In this document: one piece after another, positions 7,985 through 15,823 of the stretch | Position numbering within the stretch: the first letter of the stretch is position 1 | Layout: every line of letters begins with the position of its first letter | Assembly (NCBI GenBank): GCA_900547095.1 | Contig: URFG01000001.1 | Span: 205,456-269,455 of the forward strand | DNA length: 64,000 bases | Direction: 5' to 3' | Origin: an uncultured Oscillospiraceae bacterium | GTDB taxonomy: Bacteria > Bacillota > Clostridia > Oscillospirales > Acutalibacteraceae | Translations under genes and position numbers: made by a program | The notes under the pieces: generated by a model | What the model was told of the DNA's origin: nothing | The model's input: only the letters and a program-made list of their open reading frames with translations | Databases searched by the model: none

Positions 7985-8896
7985 TTATTCGTCGTCAAGC
8001 ATTTTTTCAAATGCCTTTATATCATAAGCCGCAAAATCGTTTTTCTTATCTATCTGCGGTTTTAATTCGTTTTCTTTTACTTCGGCGGCTGTTTTGTAGC
8101 CTTTTTTATGCCAGCTTTCAAGAATTTTTCCGATATAAGCAAAAGAAATTTTTGCGTTTTTATCTATACATCTGTTGTAAGCCTCGCTTATCAATGAGTC
8201 GGAAAGCTCCCAATCGTCAAGCCAAAGCGAGCTTAGCTCCATTTCCTTTTCGCTTGGCTTTCTGCGGTCGATACCGAAAAGGCGGTAAATATGATTTGCC
8301 GCGATATTTCTCTTTGCGTCGCGCTCTATCTGCGCCTCCGCGTCGGAAATAGTTTCAATTCCGAGGTCGATCCAGGAGGCGGCGGTTTTTTCTATAAAGC
8401 TTAAATTTAATTTCCCGTTCGCCGCGGCATATTCGAGCAGCATTAATATGAGCGACACGCTCATTCCCTTGTCGTCATAAAGCCACACGAGCGTTCTCGC
8501 TTCGTTGGTCTTTAAATTTCTGCCGAATTTAAGCTGAGCGGCTTGCAGCATCATCATAATTTTCGGATCTTCAAGTCCTCTTTTAGCGACATCTTCTCTC
8601 GACGGCTTCTCGTTTTTAACCACCGTTTTTTCCTTTTCTTTTTGTGCGGTTATATTCTCAACATTAAGTATCTCTCTTTGCGCCCAGAAAACAAGCGCGT
8701 CTTCAACCTCGCTTAAAGGCAGTGACAAAAGCTTAGAAAGCTCTTCTGTGCTCAAAGGATTTGCGCAGTTTCTTAAAACGCAGAGTATAACTTTAAGCTG
8801 AATTTCCGTTGCAAGCTTTAGATATTTATCCGCTATAATGCTCGGGATCGGGAAAGACCCGCTAAGAAACACAGACGGATTGACAGAATAATTCAT
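7985..8896 (-). CDS. DnaD-domain replication initiation protein
   Basis: Predicted primosomal protein of the DnaB/DnaD family of Firmicutes, acting before helicase loading. An N-terminal winged-helix-like region (KVILCVLRNCANPLSTEEL) is followed by two DnaD-type C-terminal motifs with the Y/F-x3-I-x3-W pattern: FIEKTAASWIDLGI and YIGKILESWHKKGY. Two such repeats in one chain are usual for this clostridial type. It precedes the DnaI-like gene, matching the dnaD/dnaB-dnaI logic of Bacillus. The ATG at 8896 has GGGGAA seven bases upstream. Confidence 0.88.
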   Translation of the reverse strand: MNYSVNPSVFLSGSFPIPSIIADKYLKLATEIQLKVILCVLRNCANPLSTEELSKLLSLPLSEVEDALVFWAQREILNVENITAQKEKEKTVVKNEKPSREDVAKRGLEDPKIMMMLQAAQLKFGRNLKTNEARTLVWLYDDKGMSVSLILMLLEYAAANGKLNLSFIEKTAASWIDLGIETISDAEAQIERDAKRNIAANHIYRLFGIDRRKPSEKEMELSSLWLDDWELSDSLISEAYNRCIDKNAKISFAYIGKILESWHKKGYKTAAEVKENELKPQIDKKNDFAAYDIKAFEKMLDDE

Positions 8897-8926
8897 TTTT
8901 CATTCCCCAATAACTTTTGTAGAATA

Positions 8927-8955
8927 ATTTTAACACACCTAAAAGCCGATGTAAA
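8927..8955 (-). promoter_or_regulatory. Predicted promoter for the dnaD-dnaI-like pair
   Basis: On the minus strand TTTACA, 17-base spacer, TAAAAT, placing a start of transcription about 25 bases before the ATG at 8896. Confidence 0.5.
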
Positions 8956-9007
8956 TAATATTTTTAAAAGAGAGATGCGAAAATTTGATAAATTTTGCAA
9001 TTTGCTA

Positions 9008-9036
9008 TTGATTTTAAGTTTAAATTGTGGTATTAT
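9008..9036 (+). promoter_or_regulatory. Predicted promoter for tRNA-Arg
   Basis: TTGATT (9008-9013), 17-base spacer, TATTAT (9031-9036) with a TGG extension before the -10. Transcription would start about 12 bases before the tRNA. Confidence 0.65.
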
Positions 9037-9054
9037 ACTATGGCACGATAATTT

Positions 9055-9131
9055 GCGCCGGTAGCTCAGCTGGATAGAGCGTCTGGCTACGGACCAGAAG
9101 GTCGGGAGTTCGAATCTTCTCCGGCGCGCCA
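9055..9131 (+). tRNA. tRNA-Arg(ACG)
   Basis: A complete cloverleaf: acceptor arms GCGCCGG / CCGGCGC, D-arm GCTCAGCTGGATAGAGC, anticodon loop CTACGGA with anticodon ACG, T-arm with GTTCGAATC, and an encoded CCA at 9129-9131. The first anticodon base is expected to be deaminated to inosine so that the tRNA reads CGU, CGC and CGA. Confidence 0.97.
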
Positions 9132-9173
9132 AAGCGAAAATCCTATCACAGAATTGTGGTAGGATTTTTGCTT
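9132..9173 (+). terminator. tRNA-Arg terminator hairpin
   Basis: Stem AATCCTATCACA / TGTGGTAGGATT extended by AAGC / GCTT, with a T-run on the right arm. It begins directly after the encoded CCA with no spacer. A near-identical hairpin follows tRNA-Glu at 39912-39953. Confidence 0.85.
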
Positions 9174-9179
9174 TGTATT

Positions 9180-9207
9180 ATTAATTTTTAAGTATTAATT
9201 TTTAAGT
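9180..9207. repeat. 14-bp tandem duplication
   Basis: ATTAATTTTTAAGT occurs twice head to tail in the intergenic stretch between tRNA-Arg and the GH3 gene. Probably replication slippage; no function is evident. Confidence 0.8.
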
Positions 9208-9335
9208 ATTCATTAATCTTGGTGACAGACTCACCTCCAAAGAAAGTAATTTTACATATAAACTCATTTCATAAAAATATTGAGTTTGTAAAAGCTAATA
9301 CTATATGTTAAAATAACAGTAAAGGGGAGAAAAGA

Positions 9336-11723
9336 ATGGATAAAAAATATCTTTTAAAGATTGCTCTTGAGTCGGCAAGAGAGGGAATGGTGCTTTTAAA
9401 GAACCGTGACGGCGCGCTGCCGCTGAAAAGGAACGAAAAAACAGCCGCTTTCGGCAGGACATTCTATTTCTGCTTTTCTTCTGGAGCGGGCTCGGGCGCG
9501 GTTTTAGGCAAGCCCGCTATAGACCTTTACGACTGCTTTTTAAAAGAAAACTGCGAGCTTGACCGCGAAATTGCGGACTTTTATCACAGCTTTAATCAAA
9601 AAAGATATGAAACGGAGCTTAAATACTTCAACCGCGTTGACCGCAAATGGGTAAACTCTTTATCAGAGGCCCCGATAAACGAAAAAATGATAAAAGACGC
9701 GGCAAAAAGGAATTCTACCGCCATAATTAATATTGCCAGGACTTCCGGCGAATGGATAGACGTTAAAAAAGAAGCGGGCGGCTATTATCTTACCGATATT
9801 GAAAAAGCAGTGCTTAAAAATGTGAAAAAATACTTTAAAAAGACGGTTTTGCTGCTAAATGTCCACGGCGTGACAGATATGAAATTTATCTCTTCCTTAG
9901 ATTTTGACGCTATACTTTACACCGCGCTCGGCGGCGAGGAAATGGGCAGAGCGGTTGCCGATATAGTTTTCGGTAATGTTTCGCCCTCGGGCAGACTGAC
10001 CGATACCTTTGCCGATATTGATGATTTTCCGACAAACGAAGGCTTTGACAGCCTTGAAATTCCCTATAACGAGGGAATTTATGTAGGCTACAGATATTTT
10101 GATACCTTTAATAAATCCGTATGCTATCCATTCGGTTTCGGTCTTTCCTATTCCGATTTTATCATCGATACAAAAGATGTTTCGGCTGATAAAACTCAGG
10201 TCACTATCACCGCTAATGTGGAAAACTGCGGTAATTTTGCCTCTAAAGAGGTCGTTCAGGTTTATTTAAGCGAGCCTGCGGGCAGACTTGATAAGGCTTA
10301 TCAACAGCTTGCCGGTTTTGCTAAAACCGACACGTTAAAACCCGGCGAGAGCGAGGAAGTCGCTGTAAGTTTTGACCTTGCAAGCTTTGCCTGTTTCGAT
10401 ACACAGTCAGAGTCCTATATACTTGAAAAGGGCGCGTACACCGTAAGGATAGGTAAAAATTCAAGGAACACCGATATCGCCGCAGTTATAAATCTTACGG
10501 ATACCGTAACCGTTAAAAAAGTGAAAAATCTTTTTTCTGATTGCGACAGATTAAATATTATCGCACCGATGCGGTCAAAACCCGAAAGAAAAGAAGAGGC
10601 TTTAAATTTTAAGCTTATAACTATTTCAAAGAATCAGATAAAAACCGAGAAAACCGTTTATTCAAAAGACCCCGAAGCCGCTTTGACGGAGGGCAGCGGC
10701 AAAGCGGATATACTTTTAAGCGATGTTTATAAAGACAAAAGTCTGCTTAAAAAATTCGTTTCGCAGTTTACCGACGGCGAGCTTTCGGATATTTTAAACG
10801 GCGTTACTGCCTCCACTTTAAGCGAGGAACTGCATGTCGGAACAATGGCAAGAACGGTAGACGGTGCGGCAGGAGAAACTTTTACTTCGAAAAAATATAA
10901 AATTCCGCCCTGCGTCAACGCAGACGGACCTGCGGGAATACGGCTCGGCGGTTTTGTTGGCAAAAATCCCGTTCCGAAAGAAACCGAATATTCCCTTAAA
11001 ATGACCGCTTTCCCGACCGCTACGACGATAGCCAACAGCTTTAATTTAAAGCTTGCAGAGGAATTCGGCAGATGTGTAGGCTTTGATATGGATACCTGCA
11101 AGGTTTCAGGCTGGCTTGCGCCGGGAATGAATATCCACAGAAATCCTCTTTGCGGCAGAAATTTCGAATATTTTTCGGAAGATCCGCTTGTTTCCGGACT
11201 GTTCGCGGCAGCAGTTGTTAAAGGCTGCCAGACCGAACCCGACGGCTCTCCTGCCGGCAGATATGCCACTATAAAGCATTTCGCCGCAAATCACGCCGAA
11301 AACAACCGCTTTGATTCCGACAGCATTGTAAGCGAAAGGGCATTAAGAGAGATATATTTAAGAGCTTTTGAAACAGCGGTCAAAAAAGGAAAACCGCTTG
11401 CCGTTATGAATTCCTATAATAAACTAAACGGCGAATATACTTCCGACAGTATGCGCCTAAACACCTATGTTCTGCGCGACGAGTGGGGGTTTGACGGCTG
11501 TGTTATGACCGACTGGTGCGCTAAAAGTTCAGCAAAATATATGGTAAATTCCGGTTGCGATCTTGTTATGCCGGGGCTTAAAAACAAGGAATATTTAAGC
11601 CTTATAAAATCCGGTGAAATTTCGCGTGCAAAAGCAAGAATAAGCGCCGAAAGAATTATAAAGCTTATTTTAAGAACAAGCTGTTATAAAAATGAGAAGC
11701 CAAAAAGCAACGGTTTGATCTAA
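9336..11723 (+). CDS. GH3 beta-glucosidase with permuted domain order
   Basis: Predicted glycoside hydrolase family 3 enzyme releasing terminal sugars from oligosaccharides. The domain order is swapped: the GH3 C-terminal alpha/beta sandwich comes first (AREGMVLLKNRDGALPL near residue 14), then a fibronectin-III-like domain after PFGFGLSYSDF (about 265-380), and last the (beta/alpha)8 domain with NADGPAGIRLGG, IKHFAANHAENNR and the nucleophile Asp in VMTDWCAKSS near residue 730. This reversed layout is known for some rumen clostridial enzymes such as Butyrivibrio BglA. No signal peptide, so it is probably cytoplasmic. AAGGGGAG precedes the ATG. Sugar specificity is not readable; the gene stands alone, flanked by a tRNA and a terminator. 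Confidence 0.93.
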   Translation: MDKKYLLKIALESAREGMVLLKNRDGALPLKRNEKTAAFGRTFYFCFSSGAGSGAVLGKPAIDLYDCFLKENCELDREIADFYHSFNQKRYETELKYFNRVDRKWVNSLSEAPINEKMIKDAAKRNSTAIINIARTSGEWIDVKKEAGGYYLTDIEKAVLKNVKKYFKKTVLLLNVHGVTDMKFISSLDFDAILYTALGGEEMGRAVADIVFGNVSPSGRLTDTFADIDDFPTNEGFDSLEIPYNEGIYVGYRYFDTFNKSVCYPFGFGLSYSDFIIDTKDVSADKTQVTITANVENCGNFASKEVVQVYLSEPAGRLDKAYQQLAGFAKTDTLKPGESEEVAVSFDLASFACFDTQSESYILEKGAYTVRIGKNSRNTDIAAVINLTDTVTVKKVKNLFSDCDRLNIIAPMRSKPERKEEALNFKLITISKNQIKTEKTVYSKDPEAALTEGSGKADILLSDVYKDKSLLKKFVSQFTDGELSDILNGVTASTLSEELHVGTMARTVDGAAGETFTSKKYKIPPCVNADGPAGIRLGGFVGKNPVPKETEYSLKMTAFPTATTIANSFNLKLAEEFGRCVGFDMDTCKVSGWLAPGMNIHRNPLCGRNFEYFSEDPLVSGLFAAAVVKGCQTEPDGSPAGRYATIKHFAANHAENNRFDSDSIVSERALREIYLRAFETAVKKGKPLAVMNSYNKLNGEYTSDSMRLNTYVLRDEWGFDGCVMTDWCAKSSAKYMVNSGCDLVMPGLKNKEYLSLIKSGEISRAKARISAERIIKLILRTSCYKNEKPKSNGLI

Positions 11724-11742
11724 AAAAAGCTCCCTGAATTTG

Positions 11743-11781
11743 AAAAGCACCCCAAAAGTGTCTGACTTTTGGGGTGCTTTT
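11743..11781. terminator. Strong bidirectional terminator
   Basis: A 17-bp perfect inverted repeat (AAAAGCACCCCAAAAGT and its complement) with a five-base loop, T-rich on the right arm and A-rich on the left. It separates the convergent GH3 and bioY genes. Confidence 0.9.
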
Positions 11782-11801
11782 CACTCTTTAAGAGGGGATT
11801 T

Positions 11802-12332
11802 TTATTTTTTTATAATGATTTTTCTTAATTTAAGCGCGAGCAAATAGGCTAAAAATACCGAAACGGCGTCCTTTGGCAAAAACGGAAGACTTATCGATAA
11901 AAATGAAGAAAGAAACGGAGTGTGGGTGACGATCGAGAACTGTACCACTCCGAAAAGATGGCAGAGGATAAGACCTATAACGCTTAAAAGAGCGGCAACA
12001 GGTCTTGATTTTTTTACGGCTATTCCGCAAAAGAGCGACAGCAAAATGAAGCCGAAAATAAATCCGCCGCTCGGCCCTGCAAGAACTCCCACTCCCGATC
12101 TGAATGACGAAAACACCGGCACTCCCACAGCGCCGAGAGCAATATAAACAATTACGCTTATAACCCCTAAAAAGCCTGAAAGGCAGTATCCGCAAAGCGC
12201 TGCGGCAAAGGTCTGCAAAGTGAGGCTGACTCCGAAAGGCAGCGGGAAAGCCACCTGCGAAAGCGCCGCCAAAACCGCGGAAAACACCGCTGTGAGAACT
12301 ATATCTTTAATACTTAATCTTATTTTTTTCAT
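11802..12332 (-). CDS. bioY: BioY biotin transporter (ECF S-component)
   Basis: Membrane substrate-binding subunit for biotin uptake. The 176-residue protein has about six hydrophobic helices and the family hallmark around LTLQTFAAALCGYCLSG and GVLAGPSGGFIFGF. It works with the shared ECF energising module (EcfT and two ATPases), which is not in this window. The start overlaps the birA stop by four bases (ATGA), so ligase and transporter are translationally coupled and under the BirA operator upstream of birA. No biotin synthesis gene is nearby, which is consistent with, but does not prove, dependence on imported biotin. Confidence 0.95.
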   Translation of the reverse strand: MKKIRLSIKDIVLTAVFSAVLAALSQVAFPLPFGVSLTLQTFAAALCGYCLSGFLGVISVIVYIALGAVGVPVFSSFRSGVGVLAGPSGGFIFGFILLSLFCGIAVKKSRPVAALLSVIGLILCHLFGVVQFSIVTHTPFLSSFLSISLPFLPKDAVSVFLAYLLALKLRKIIIKK

Positions 12333-13288
12333 ACTCTTTTAACCGATACCTCTCCGGCTTTAAGCACCGTGATCTTTCCGTCTTCTTCCAAAACAAGCCC
12401 CGCGTCACAATTAACCCTTAAGGCTTTGGCGCTGTGAAGCCTGCCGTCTTTAATATACATAACATCCTTGTTATCAAGATAGGAATTTTCGATATAATAA
12501 TTCATAAATTTCCTTTCCGAACTTAAATCCGCGTAATACTCAAAAAATTTCTTATACACGCCCGAGGCTATTTTTGTGTAAAGCGAGGCAGGCACGGTCT
12601 TTTCACTGCAAAGACTGCCGGCAGTCAATTTAACATCTTCAGGCAGATTATCGCTTTGATCGGCAAGATTTATCCCGATACCTAAAACCGCAAAATCAAA
12701 CATCATAGTTTCGGCATTAAAAGAACCCTCCGTCAAAATTCCGCAGACTTTTTTATCCTCGCAGAAAATATCGTTTACCCATTTTATCGGAAACGGTTTA
12801 TTAAAGACCTCGCTTAAGGTCTTTGAAACCGCTGCCGCCGCGGCAACGGTGATAAAAACGGAGGAATCCGCATTTACCTGCGGCCTTAATATCACGGAAA
12901 AATAAATTCCGCCCCTGTTTGACACAAAGGTGCGCCCCAGCCTGCCTTTTCCGCTTGTCTGTTCCAATGCAAACACGGCTGTCCCCTCTTTTGCTCCGCG
13001 GACTGCGAGCTCCTTTGCAATATTGTTGGTGGAATCGACGCATTCGAGCAAAATTACCTCATCGGTGCCGAGAGCTTTTTTAAGATCCTCGGAAACAGGG
13101 TGCGGATTTTCTCTGCTCAAAACATATCCGCTTTTTGAGCTTTTGATTAGATATCCCTCTTCTTTCATTTTATTAATACTTTTCCAAACGGCGTTTCGGG
13201 TGACGCCGAATCTTTCCGCTAATTCGCTGCCGGATATCGGCTCTTCGCTGCTTGATAAGGTTTCAAGCAATTCTTCATATAATTTCAT
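12329..13288 (-). CDS. birA: Biotin operon repressor / biotin-protein ligase
   Basis: Bifunctional BirA: it activates biotin to biotinyl-AMP, transfers it to carboxylases, and when loaded represses biotin genes. The N-terminal winged helix is visible (SGSELAERFGVTRNAVWKS, about residues 17-35), followed by the ligase core with TSGKGRLGRTFVSNRGG (adenylate-binding GRLGR) and KWVNDIF, and a small C-terminal beta domain. The start at 13288 has AGAGGG six bases upstream; the ATG at 13294 would abut that site. A BirA-type operator overlaps its predicted promoter, indicating autoregulation together with bioY. Confidence 0.95.
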   Translation of the reverse strand: MKLYEELLETLSSSEEPISGSELAERFGVTRNAVWKSINKMKEEGYLIKSSKSGYVLSRENPHPVSEDLKKALGTDEVILLECVDSTNNIAKELAVRGAKEGTAVFALEQTSGKGRLGRTFVSNRGGIYFSVILRPQVNADSSVFITVAAAAAVSKTLSEVFNKPFPIKWVNDIFCEDKKVCGILTEGSFNAETMMFDFAVLGIGINLADQSDNLPEDVKLTAGSLCSEKTVPASLYTKIASGVYKKFFEYYADLSSERKFMNYYIENSYLDNKDVMYIKDGRLHSAKALRVNCDAGLVLEEDGKITVLKAGEVSVKRV

Positions 13289-13330
13289 AAGCATCCCTCT
13301 TTTTTTACATTTTAACCTTTTGCGGTTTTG

Positions 13331-13371
13331 TTGTCAACTAAAAATTATATTTTGGTTGACAAAAGTGTCAA
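13331..13371 (-). promoter_or_regulatory. BirA operator overlapping the birA-bioY promoter
   Basis: An inverted repeat TTGTCAAC (13331-13338) and GTTGACAA (13355-13362), 16 bases apart, matches the spacing and half-sites of BirA boxes in Firmicutes. On the minus strand a promoter with TTGACA (13366-13371), 16-base spacer and TATAAT (13344-13349) lies across it, so bound BirA would block the -10 region. Confidence 0.82.
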
Positions 13372-13425
13372 AACCGATTTTTTTGAATAGTATATTTATG
13401 AAAAAAGACAAAAAGGGGAGTTTTT

Positions 13426-14496
13426 ATGAAAAACAGTATAAAACACGCATTTTTGGCGGCAAATTCCTGCGAGGGCTTCGTTTCGCATTTTTCCGATTTT
13501 TTCAGTGTGAAAGACGGATACCGTGTATATATAATCAAGGGCGGCCCGGGCACCGGAAAATCCACCTTTATGAAAAGCATTGCAAATAAAGCTATAGATA
13601 AAGGATACAGGATTATAAAATCCCCCTGCTCAAGCGATCCCGATTCTCTTGACGCTGTGATAATAGAAGACACAAACACCGTGATATTAGACGGCACCGC
13701 TCCGCACATTGTAGAGCCGAGATACCCGGGAGCCTGCGAAAACATTATAAATCTCGGCGAATTTTTCAATACCCGAAAGCTTTTTGAAAACCGCGAAAAG
13801 ATAAAAACCTTAACAGACCGCAACACCGTGATCCACGGCATAGCCTCGGGTTATTTATCCGCCGCGGGCGAACTGCTTGAAAAAAGCGTGGAATCCGCAA
13901 AACGAAATATCGATTATAAAAAAGCGGAAAATTATGCGCGCTCTGTCATAAAAAAATATTTAAAGCCTAAAAAAGCCGAGGGCAAAATAACCGAAAGATT
14001 TTTAAGCGGAATAACACCTAAAGGATTTTATGATTTTTCGCCCGAGCTTTATAAAAGGTGCGATAAAAGAATAATTATTTCGGATAATTCTTTTGCCGTT
14101 TCAAGTTTTATTTTAGGTTATATAAAAAATGCGGCTAAAGAAAGAGGATATAATGTCACCGTTTATAAAAATCCGTTTTTGCCTATGATACTTACCGATT
14201 CGATAGAAATAGAGGAATTAAAGCTTTGCATTATGAGCGAAAATTCCTTTATAAAGCTTGACGCCGACGATAGGCGCGTGCACGCAAGACGATTTAAAAT
14301 AAGTGCCTTAAGTTATAACAGAGGGCGCGAAACATTCTCAAAAAGAGTTTTTAAAGAACTGATCTCAAGCGCAGTGAATATTTTAAGAACCGCAAAGGAA
14401 GTTCACGATGAACTTGAAAACTATTATATCGGCGCGCAGGATTTTAAAAAGCTAAATATCTATGCCGATAAAAAATCGGAAGAAATTTTGAGGTAA
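13426..14496 (+). CDS. P-loop ATPase of unknown role (PRK06851-like)
   Basis: A 356-residue cytoplasmic ATPase. The first half has a clear Walker A (KGGPGTGKSTF near residue 38) and the family block SDPDSLDAVIIEDTNTVILDGTAPH. The second half begins at ITPKGFYDF and repeats the same fold, but where a second P-loop is expected the sequence reads IIISDNSFAVSSF, so the second nucleotide site seems lost. As I recall, family members often keep both P-loops; this was not checked. The gene diverges from birA and has AAAGGGG before the ATG. It may share the intergenic region with the BirA operator but no link to biotin is implied. Function unknown. Confidence 0.8.
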   Translation: MKNSIKHAFLAANSCEGFVSHFSDFFSVKDGYRVYIIKGGPGTGKSTFMKSIANKAIDKGYRIIKSPCSSDPDSLDAVIIEDTNTVILDGTAPHIVEPRYPGACENIINLGEFFNTRKLFENREKIKTLTDRNTVIHGIASGYLSAAGELLEKSVESAKRNIDYKKAENYARSVIKKYLKPKKAEGKITERFLSGITPKGFYDFSPELYKRCDKRIIISDNSFAVSSFILGYIKNAAKERGYNVTVYKNPFLPMILTDSIEIEELKLCIMSENSFIKLDADDRRVHARRFKISALSYNRGRETFSKRVFKELISSAVNILRTAKEVHDELENYYIGAQDFKKLNIYADKKSEEILR

Positions 14497-14513
14497 CAGT
14501 TATGTAAAAACAG

Positions 14514-14542
14514 TTGCAAGAATTCCTAAAATATGGTATGAT
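14514..14542 (+). promoter_or_regulatory. Predicted promoter for the murI-argS run
   Basis: TTGCAA (14514-14519), 17-base spacer, TATGAT (14537-14542) with TGG just before it. The start of transcription would be near 14549, downstream of the ATG at 14546, which supports the TTG at 14573 as the murI start. Confidence 0.65.
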
Positions 14543-14572
14543 AATATGAATTATTATGAGGGGGCGAATATT

Positions 14573-15391
14573 TTGTCGGATAACAGAGCAATAGGTCTGT
14601 TTGATTCAGGGATCGGAGGAGTAACCGTCGCAAAAGAAATTATGAAGCTTCTTCCCCGCGAGAGCATTGTTTACTTCGGCGATACCGGCAGAGTGCCTTA
14701 CGGAACAAAAAGCTCCGAAACGATAAAAAAATACGCCCTGCAGGACGAAAAATTTTTGCTTAAAAATAATGTTAAGCTGATAGTAGCCGCCTGCGGAACG
14801 GTTTCAAGCGTGGCTTACGATACCGCAAAGCAGCTGCCCGTTCCGTTTATCGAGGTCGTTTCGCATTCGGTGAAAGCGGCGGTAAAGGCTACGAAAAATA
14901 AAAAAATTGGAATTCTTGCAACCAATGCTACCATTAAAAGCGGCGCTCACAAAAGACAGATATTATCAGCCTTACCTGACGCCGAGGTGGTGGAAACAGC
15001 GGCAAGCCTGCTTGTTCCGATAGTCGAAGAGGGCTGGACCGATAAGGACAATATCGTGGCAAGAGAGGCTGTGAAGACCTATCTTGCGCCGATGATAGAG
15101 CGCGGCGTTGATACCGTGATACTGGGCTGCACGCATTTTCCCGTGCTCCAGGATATGATAAGCGGGATTTTAGGAAAAAATGTAACGCTTATTAATATGG
15201 GAACAGCCACGGCGCACGCGGTAAAAGACCTGCTTTACACCACAAGCTCTCTATGCTGCAAAGATAATATTCCAACGCACAGATTTTATGTGAGCGACGA
15301 AACCGAGGCTTTCGCCGAAACCGCACAAAAGCTCATCGGCTGCAAGCTTGACAAAGAATTGATCGAACAGGTGGATATAGAATCGGAATGA
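14573..15391 (+). CDS. murI: Glutamate racemase
   Basis: MurI makes D-glutamate for peptidoglycan. The N-terminal motif GLFDSGIGG is present, with the two catalytic cysteines in VAACGTVSS (about residue 71) and LGCTHFPVL (about residue 194). The first motif reads CGT where most racemases have CNT, a substitution next to the catalytic Cys. The TTG start was chosen because GAGGGGG lies about nine bases upstream and a promoter covers the alternative ATG at 14546. 272 residues, normal length. Its stop overlaps the next start by four bases. Confidence 0.93.
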   Translation: MSDNRAIGLFDSGIGGVTVAKEIMKLLPRESIVYFGDTGRVPYGTKSSETIKKYALQDEKFLLKNNVKLIVAACGTVSSVAYDTAKQLPVPFIEVVSHSVKAAVKATKNKKIGILATNATIKSGAHKRQILSALPDAEVVETAASLLVPIVEEGWTDKDNIVAREAVKTYLAPMIERGVDTVILGCTHFPVLQDMISGILGKNVTLINMGTATAHAVKDLLYTTSSLCCKDNIPTHRFYVSDETEAFAETAQKLIGCKLDKELIEQVDIESE

Positions 15392-15819
15392 TTAAAACTG
15401 TGATAATAAAAATTTCGGGATCTCAAAGCTCGGCAGACGCGCCGGAGGAAGAGAATATTATAGAATTCACAACCGAGGGAATGCTCGATAAAAAAGAGGA
15501 TATGATTTCTCTTTTTTATGACGAAAGCGAAATGTTAGGCTGTGAAGAGGCGAGGTCTATGCTGTGCATTCTCGGCGAAAAGCAGGTAGTGCTTGAAAGA
15601 ACGGGCGATATTGTTTCAAAGCTCGTGATAGAAGCCGGCAAGCGGAACAACTGCTATTATGAAACGCCTTACGGGAATATGACGATAGGAATTCACGGCG
15701 ATTACATTGAAAACTCTCTTACCGAAAACGGCGGAAAGCTCAAAATGAAATATACCCTTGATTCCGATTTAAGACCGATAAGCACGAATAAGCTTGAAAT
15801 AACTGTAAACGAGGTGTAA
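15388..15819 (+). CDS. DUF1934 beta-barrel protein (YwiB-like)
   Basis: A 143-residue soluble protein, rich in beta strands, matching the DUF1934/YwiB family (TVIIKISGSQ at the start, IEFTTEGML, then TPYGNMTIGIHGDYIE in the middle). The family adopts a calycin-like barrel and has no established biochemical role. As in Bacillus subtilis, where ywiB sits beside argS, it lies directly upstream of argS; it overlaps murI by four bases and is four bases from argS. The conserved placement suggests only cotranscription, not function. Confidence 0.82.
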   Translation: MIKTVIIKISGSQSSADAPEEENIIEFTTEGMLDKKEDMISLFYDESEMLGCEEARSMLCILGEKQVVLERTGDIVSKLVIEAGKRNNCYYETPYGNMTIGIHGDYIENSLTENGGKLKMKYTLDSDLRPISTNKLEITVNEV

Positions 15820-15823
15820 AACA

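Noticed and set aside
8893..9132. Leftward frame overlapping tRNA-Arg
   Set aside because: Covers a complete tRNA on the other strand; no protein signal.
9181..9335. Promoter for GH3 gene with TTGAGT at 9280-9285
   Set aside because: The best -10 (TATGTT at 18-base spacing) is weak and other choices are equally good, so it was not annotated.
12930..13589. Long rightward frame (219 codons) across birA and its promoter
   Set aside because: It is antisense to birA, which has clear motifs, and crosses the BirA operator; no ribosome site fits and the product looks like no protein family.
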